10,574 nt of DNA, taken from positions 1 to 10,574 of the forward strand of contig JAADIA010000058.1 in the NCBI GenBank assembly GCA_013151555.1. Direction: 5' to 3'. The translations under genes and the position numbers were made by a program. The notes beneath the pieces were generated by a model. It searched no databases. It saw nothing but the letters and a program-made list of their open reading frames with translations, and was not told the origin of the DNA. The DNA is from Nitrospirota bacterium. GTDB taxonomy: Bacteria; NPL-UPA2; JAADIA01. Positions 6,627 through 10,574 of the stretch are shown piece after piece; within the stretch, counting starts at the first letter, position 1, and every line of letters begins with the position of its first letter.

Positions 6627-7070
6627 GTGGAAGAACGTCTGAAAACAATTTTTTTATCTTACCACGGTAAAAGGGACGAACTAATTCCGATTCTCCAGCA
6701 GGTTCAGGAAGAGTTTGGCTACCTTCCCGAGCAAACTATGCTCGAGGTAGCCCGGTTTACCGGTGTGCCCGAAAGCCGGGTATATGCCGTGACTACATTC
6801 TACACCCAGTTCCGGTTTACTCCCATAGGGAGAAACCATGTGATAGTATGCCGGGGAACTTCCTGCCATGTCCGGGGGGCACCGCGGATACTGGAGGAGA
6901 TAGAAAAGCAACTGGGTATAAAAGAGGGAGAAACCACCTCCGACCGGGAATATTCTCTGGAAACCGTGGCTTGTATCGGAGCCTGTGGCTTATCCCCTTG
7001 TATTATGATAAACAAAAAGGTCAAAGCTAAAATGACACCTAAAAGGGTAGCAGAACTTTTTAAAGTATAA
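6627..7070 (+). CDS. NuoE-like [2Fe-2S] thioredoxin-fold subunit of an NAD(H) oxidoreductase
   Basis: NuoE/HydC-type subunits carry one [2Fe-2S] cluster and pair with NuoF in complex I, bifurcating hydrogenases and NAD-dependent formate dehydrogenases. The four cluster cysteines are present as C-x4-C (Cys75, Cys80 in VCRGTSC) and C-x3-C (Cys116, Cys120 in CIGAC). The helical N-terminus ELIPILQQVQEEFGYLP (18-34) and VYAVTTFYTQF (52-62) are strongly typical. I start at GTG 6627 (GAGAG five bases upstream), giving 147 residues. The frame stays open to 6423 and a 215-residue form is possible, but those first 68 codons do not look like the family. The nuoF-gltD fusion follows after 118 bases and is its presumed partner. 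The spacing is wider than usual for such a pair. Confidence 0.88.
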   Translation: MEERLKTIFLSYHGKRDELIPILQQVQEEFGYLPEQTMLEVARFTGVPESRVYAVTTFYTQFRFTPIGRNHVIVCRGTSCHVRGAPRILEEIEKQLGIKEGETTSDREYSLETVACIGACGLSPCIMINKKVKAKMTPKRVAELFKV

Positions 7071-7085
7071 CGCCTAAGCGTTTTT
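7069..7085 (+). terminator. Weak hairpin with short T run after nuoE
   Basis: The nuoE stop codon runs into AACGC, a CTAA loop and GCGTT, with a run of five T (7081-7085). The 5-bp stem is short, so at most partial termination or a processing site between nuoE and the fusion gene is likely. Confidence 0.25.
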
Positions 7086-7188
7086 ACGCCTACCTTCTTA
7101 TACTTCCAGGGGTTATCAGGAAAAGGAATTCCCCGCAAAAAGAAATGAGAAGCAAGGCGACGAATTCTCTTGCGAAAGGTGGTCAAGG

Positions 7189-10100
7189 ATGAGTTTTGAT
7201 GATGTCCGACGTCAGGCAAAAGAAGAATGGAAAGCCTTGCAGGATAGTCAGAGACCGTTGATTCTCGTGGGCACAGCTACCTGCGGCCGCTCTGCCGGAG
7301 CGGCAGAAGTTCTGGAGACCTTTCAACAGGAGTTAGAAAACCGCAATCTCAACGGCCGGACCATGGAAGTAGGCTGTTTGGGACTGTGTTATGCCGAACC
7401 GGTAGTCTGTATCATCAAACCGTCCCGTCCGGGCATCTGCTACGGCAACGTCACTCCCGAAAAAGCAAAGGAACTCCTTGAAAGTTATCTTGTCAACGAT
7501 GACCCCCGGCCGGATTATGCCCTGGGCACCATCGGAGACGGAAACATTGCCGGAATCCCCGATCTTTTCCAAACCCCCGTGCTCAAACCTCAGGTAAGAA
7601 GGACCCTGCGTAACTGCGGTTTTATCGATCCCGCAAATGCAAAGCATTACCTCGCTCATAACGGTTACAACGGCTTCCTAAAAGCACTCCGGATGAGTCC
7701 GGAACAGATAATTGCGGAAATAAAAAAAGCCGGCCTGAGAGGACGAGGTGGAGCCGGTTTTCCCACCTGGCGAAAATGGCAATTCTGCCGGGAGGCAAAA
7801 GGCGAAGAGAAATATCTTATATGCAATGCCGATGAAGGTGACCCCGGCGCTTTCATGAACAGGTCCCTCATCGAGGGTGACCCGCATTCCCTTTTAGAAG
7901 GAATGCTCATCGCCGGCTATGCCATCGGAGCCAGGGAAGGCTATATCTATTGCCGGGCGGAATATCCCCTGGCCCTGGAAAGATTACAGACAGCTCTCCG
8001 GCAGGCGGAAGAATACGGACTGCTGGGTGAAAATATATTAGAATCAGGATTCGGTTTTCAGATAAAAGTGAAGGAAGGAGCCGGAGCTTTTGTCTGTGGC
8101 GAGGAGACAGCCTTAATTGCTTCTATCGAGGGAAACCGGGGAATGCCCCGCCCCCGTCCACCCTTCCCCGCCGTCTCGGGACTATGGAAAAAACCCACTA
8201 TTATCAATAACGTAGAAACGCTGGCTTGTGTAACCCTTATTCTGCAGAACGGAGCCGGCTGGTTTACTCAATACGGTACCGAAAAGAGCAAAGGCACAAA
8301 AACCTTTGCCCTGGTAGGCAAGGTGAACCGGACCGGGCTTGTGGAAGTACCCCTGGGCATTACCTTGAGACAGATGATCTATGAAATAGGCGGAGGGATT
8401 CCTGAAAACAAACGCTTGAAGGCCGTGCAAACAGGTGGCCCTTCAGGGGGATGTATTCCTCACAACCTCCTGGATATCCCGGTAGATTACGATTCGCTTA
8501 AAGCAGCCGGGACCATCATGGGTTCGGGCGGTATGGTGGTAATGGATGAGAACACCTGTATGGTGGATTTCGCCCGCTACTTCCTCGACTTTGCCCAACA
8601 GGAATCTTGCGGTGAATGCGTCCCCTGCCGGCTGGGCACAAAGCAGCTGTTGGAAATTCTGGAAGACATAACCCGGGGAAAGGGTAAGCCGGAAGATATC
8701 GACCTCCTCGTGGAACTGGCCGAAGCCATTAAAATGGGTGCCCTTTGCGGCCTGGGACAGACTGCTCCCAACCCGGTGCTGACTACCATTCGCTACTTCC
8801 GCGACGAATACGAAGCGCATCTGAAATACAAGCGCTGCCCGGCCGTCGTATGCAAGGAAATAATCTCCTCACCGTGTCAACACGTCTGCCCCATAAGTAC
8901 GGAAGCCGCCACTTATATCTCTCTCATTGCCGAAAAGCGTTTCCGGGAAGCTTTTGCTATCATCCTTAAAGATAACCCCCTGCCCTCCGTTTGCGGCCGG
9001 GTATGTCACCATCCCTGCGAGTCCAAATGTCAGGCCGGGAAATGGGACCGCCCTATTGCCATCAGAGCCCTGAAGAGATTCGTTGCCGACTATGCCCGGC
9101 AAGCGGGAATATCCCTGGAAACGGAACAAAGAACGGGCGGGGAAAAGGTCGCCATAATCGGTTCCGGACCGGCAGGATTAATGGCGGGCAGGCACCTTGC
9201 CAATAAAGGATATGAAGTTACAATTTTCGAGGCTTTAGATGTTCCCGGGGGAGGACTGGCTGTTTATATACCGGAGTTCAGATTGCCCCGGGATATCCTC
9301 AACACCGATATAGAAAATATTAAAAAGGCAGGCGTAAAGATTAAGACCAATACCAGAATCGGGAAAGATATCCCTTTCGATGAGCTTTTAAACAATTACC
9401 GGGCCGTCTTTATCGCTGCCGGGGCTCATAAATCACGGAAACTACACATTCCCAACGAAGATACCGATGGCGTGATGGAAGCTATGGAATTCCTGAAGAA
9501 TGTCAACCTGAAGAAAAAGGTTCTCATAGGCAAAAAGGTGGGAATTATCGGCGGAGGTAATGCGGCTGTAGATGCAGCCCGGGCTGCCGTCAGGCTTAAA
9601 GATTGTGAGAAAGTCCTTATAATTTACCGGCGGACAAGAACGGAGATGCCCGCCTTCGCAGAGGAAATAGAAGCCGCCCTCGAGGAAGGAGTTGAGATTC
9701 AATTCCTCCGGGCGCCAACCAAAATAATAACCGAAAAAGGAAAGATTGCCGGCGTGGAATGCGTAAAAATGGAATTGGGAGAAAGGGACGAAAGCGGCCG
9801 GAGAAGACCCGTCCCCGTTGCCGGTTCGGAGTTCATTATTAACCTGGATACTTTATTAGTCGCCATTGGAGAAGACCCCGACCTTCGTTTTCTCGGCCAG
9901 GGGCGAGACATAGAAGTTTCTAAAAGAGGGACTATCGCCGTAGACCCGGAGACTCTGGTCACAAATGTAGCAGGAGTTTTCGCCGGCGGAGATATCGTCA
10001 CCGGTCCCAACACCGTAATAGAGGCCATGTCCGCCGGAAAAATCGCTGCGGAAGGAATCGACAAATACATCCGGGGAGAAAGTTTAGCCAGAGAATACAA

Positions 10101-10332
10101 ATTAACCAGACCCTCGATGTATCTACCTCCGGTAGAATTAACCGAACAAGAGATAGAAGAAGCCCGGAGACCGGCAATCCCGTCTTTACCGGTAAGCGAA
10201 AGAAAAAATAACTTTAAAGAAGTCGATCTAAATATAACGGAAGAAACAGCCATAAAAGAAGCCCGACGTTGTCTCAGATGCGATTTAGAGACCGAAGACG
10301 GGAAAAAGCAATTAGAGCAGAAACAAAGATAG
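7189..10332 (+). CDS. NuoF-GltD fusion: NAD(H)-FMN subunit joined to an FAD-NADP(H) reductase
   Basis: This is one intact frame of 1047 residues with RBS AGGTGG before the ATG. Residues about 20-95 form a thioredoxin-like [2Fe-2S] domain (Cys32, Cys63, Cys67). The NuoF core follows: FMN/NAD-binding GLRGRGGAGFPTW (182-194), NADEGDPGAF (213-222), GAFVCGEETALI (299-310), NNVETLA (340-346), and the N3-type [4Fe-4S] ligands Cys474, 477, 480 and 520. From about 548 a GltD/NfnB-like half begins. It has Cys550, 555, 563, 567, 602, 606, 610 and 614 for two predicted [4Fe-4S] clusters, FAD motif GSGPAG (658-663), NADP(H) motif GGGNAAVDAA (788-797), YRRTRTEMPA (813-822), a C-terminal AGGDIVTGPNTVIEAM (932-947) and RRCLRC (1026-1031). 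Inferred role: cytoplasmic NADH/NADP(H) electron transfer with NuoE, possibly ferredoxin-linked bifurcation. No hydrogenase or formate dehydrogenase catalytic subunit follows. Confidence 0.93.
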   Translation: MSFDDVRRQAKEEWKALQDSQRPLILVGTATCGRSAGAAEVLETFQQELENRNLNGRTMEVGCLGLCYAEPVVCIIKPSRPGICYGNVTPEKAKELLESYLVNDDPRPDYALGTIGDGNIAGIPDLFQTPVLKPQVRRTLRNCGFIDPANAKHYLAHNGYNGFLKALRMSPEQIIAEIKKAGLRGRGGAGFPTWRKWQFCREAKGEEKYLICNADEGDPGAFMNRSLIEGDPHSLLEGMLIAGYAIGAREGYIYCRAEYPLALERLQTALRQAEEYGLLGENILESGFGFQIKVKEGAGAFVCGEETALIASIEGNRGMPRPRPPFPAVSGLWKKPTIINNVETLACVTLILQNGAGWFTQYGTEKSKGTKTFALVGKVNRTGLVEVPLGITLRQMIYEIGGGIPENKRLKAVQTGGPSGGCIPHNLLDIPVDYDSLKAAGTIMGSGGMVVMDENTCMVDFARYFLDFAQQESCGECVPCRLGTKQLLEILEDITRGKGKPEDIDLLVELAEAIKMGALCGLGQTAPNPVLTTIRYFRDEYEAHLKYKRCPAVVCKEIISSPCQHVCPISTEAATYISLIAEKRFREAFAIILKDNPLPSVCGRVCHHPCESKCQAGKWDRPIAIRALKRFVADYARQAGISLETEQRTGGEKVAIIGSGPAGLMAGRHLANKGYEVTIFEALDVPGGGLAVYIPEFRLPRDILNTDIENIKKAGVKIKTNTRIGKDIPFDELLNNYRAVFIAAGAHKSRKLHIPNEDTDGVMEAMEFLKNVNLKKKVLIGKKVGIIGGGNAAVDAARAAVRLKDCEKVLIIYRRTRTEMPAFAEEIEAALEEGVEIQFLRAPTKIITEKGKIAGVECVKMELGERDESGRRRPVPVAGSEFIINLDTLLVAIGEDPDLRFLGQGRDIEVSKRGTIAVDPETLVTNVAGVFAGGDIVTGPNTVIEAMSAGKIAAEGIDKYIRGESLAREYKLTRPSMYLPPVELTEQEIEEARRPAIPSLPVSERKNNFKEVDLNITEETAIKEARRCLRCDLETEDGKKQLEQKQR

Positions 10333-10351
10333 TAGTGGATATACTCAAATT

Positions 10352-10379
10352 CGAAATACGAAACTCGAAATACGAAACA
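10352..10379. repeat. 14-base tandem repeat ahead of the four-helix-bundle gene
   Basis: Two adjacent units, CGAAATACGAAACT (10352-10365) and CGAAATACGAAACA (10366-10379), differ only in the last base. TTCGAA words flank them on both sides (10350-10355 and 10382-10387). It sits between the stop of the fusion gene and the next start codon. In my experience such CGAAA-rich repeats often precede genes for four-helix-bundle proteins in environmental genomes. No terminator is visible in this gap. Confidence 0.75.
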
Positions 10380-10386
10380 AATTCGA

Positions 10387-10574
10387 ATGACCAAAAAACA
10401 AAATTCAAAACGATATGACTTGGAAGACCGCACCCTGAAATTTGCAAGGGGGGTGAGAACTTTTGTAAGAAAGTTGCCCAAGACAACGGGGAATATTGAA
10501 GACGGGAAACAAGTTATTAGGAGTTCAGGATCAGTAGGAGCGAACTATATTGAAGCTAACGAGTCCCTAAGCAA
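10387..10574 (+). CDS. Four-helix-bundle protein (23S rRNA intervening-sequence type), truncated by window edge
   Basis: The first 62 codons are present. The translation contains YDLEDRTLKFARGVRTFV (10-27), then IEDGKQVIRSSGSVGANYIE (43-62 region) and EANES. These are hallmarks of the S23/IVP family of about 120-residue helical proteins, first seen encoded inside spirochaete 23S rRNA intervening sequences but most often free-standing. Members form pentameric helical bundles, and their cellular role is unsettled. The ATG at 10387 has no clear Shine-Dalgarno sequence and directly follows the 14-base tandem repeat. No rRNA sequence is nearby. The gene is unrelated in function to the redox genes and marks the end of the two-gene redox unit. 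Confidence 0.9.
   Translation, partial: MTKKQNSKRYDLEDRTLKFARGVRTFVRKLPKTTGNIEDGKQVIRSSGSVGANYIEANESLS

Noticed and set aside
6800-7219. Minus-strand open frame of 139 codons across nuoE and the start of the fusion gene
   Set aside because: A hydrophobic stretch gives it a membrane-protein look, but it overlaps the conserved cysteine-rich end of nuoE on the other strand and has no supporting start signal.
9699-10481. Long minus-strand open frame (260 codons) opposite the end of the fusion gene
   Set aside because: It lies antisense to the well-conserved GltD half, crosses its stop and the repeat, and its translation shows no family features. It is a shadow of the real coding strand.

Overview
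The window looks like chromosomal DNA of an anaerobic bacterium with a peptidoglycan wall. It carries the start of murA, ordinary housekeeping genes (prmC, priA, a galE-family gene and an exported cyclophilin), and redox genes typical of CO-dehydrogenase and flavin-based metabolism (cooC, a NuoE-like gene, and a very large NuoF-GltD fusion). The intergenic gaps hold three unrelated families of short A/T-rich or CGCAGAG-type repeats. The right edge holds the start of a four-helix-bundle (23S rRNA intervening-sequence type) protein gene. I associate this mix with uncultivated anaerobic lineages such as Omnitrophota or similar candidate phyla, but the sequence alone does not fix the taxon.

Layout. 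From 1 to 6216 every gene is on the minus strand. In transcription order these are a signal-peptide cyclophilin (6216-5644), a GalE-family epimerase (5592-4663), cooC (4495-3740), a 35-codon mini-ORF (3572-3465) that ends one base before priA, priA (3463-1478), prmC (1213-290) and the 5' end of murA (92-1). The gaps around cooC and beyond prmC hold repeats. The 264-base gap between priA and prmC holds several GC-rich hairpins, some mutually exclusive, that may be a structured RNA. From about 6500 onward the genes are on the plus strand: a NuoE-like [2Fe-2S] protein (6627-7070), the 1047-residue NuoF-GltD fusion (7189-10332), a short tandem repeat, and a truncated four-helix-bundle gene (10387 to the edge).

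How the genes fit together. The plus-strand pair is the most interesting part. NuoE and NuoF normally form the NAD(H)-oxidising flavin/Fe-S module of complex I, bifurcating hydrogenases and formate dehydrogenases. Here NuoF is covalently joined to a complete GltD/NfnB-like FAD-NADP(H) reductase. No hydrogenase or formate dehydrogenase catalytic subunit follows, because the next gene is an unrelated four-helix-bundle gene. The simplest inference is a two-gene soluble NADH/NADP(H) oxidoreductase, perhaps a ferredoxin-linked electron-bifurcating transhydrogenase. The nearby orphan cooC implies a nickel CO dehydrogenase, and so possibly a Wood-Ljungdahl pathway, elsewhere in the genome. The mini-ORF before priA resembles the N-terminus of cobalamin-type methionine synthase or homocysteine methyltransferase and may be a gene relic.
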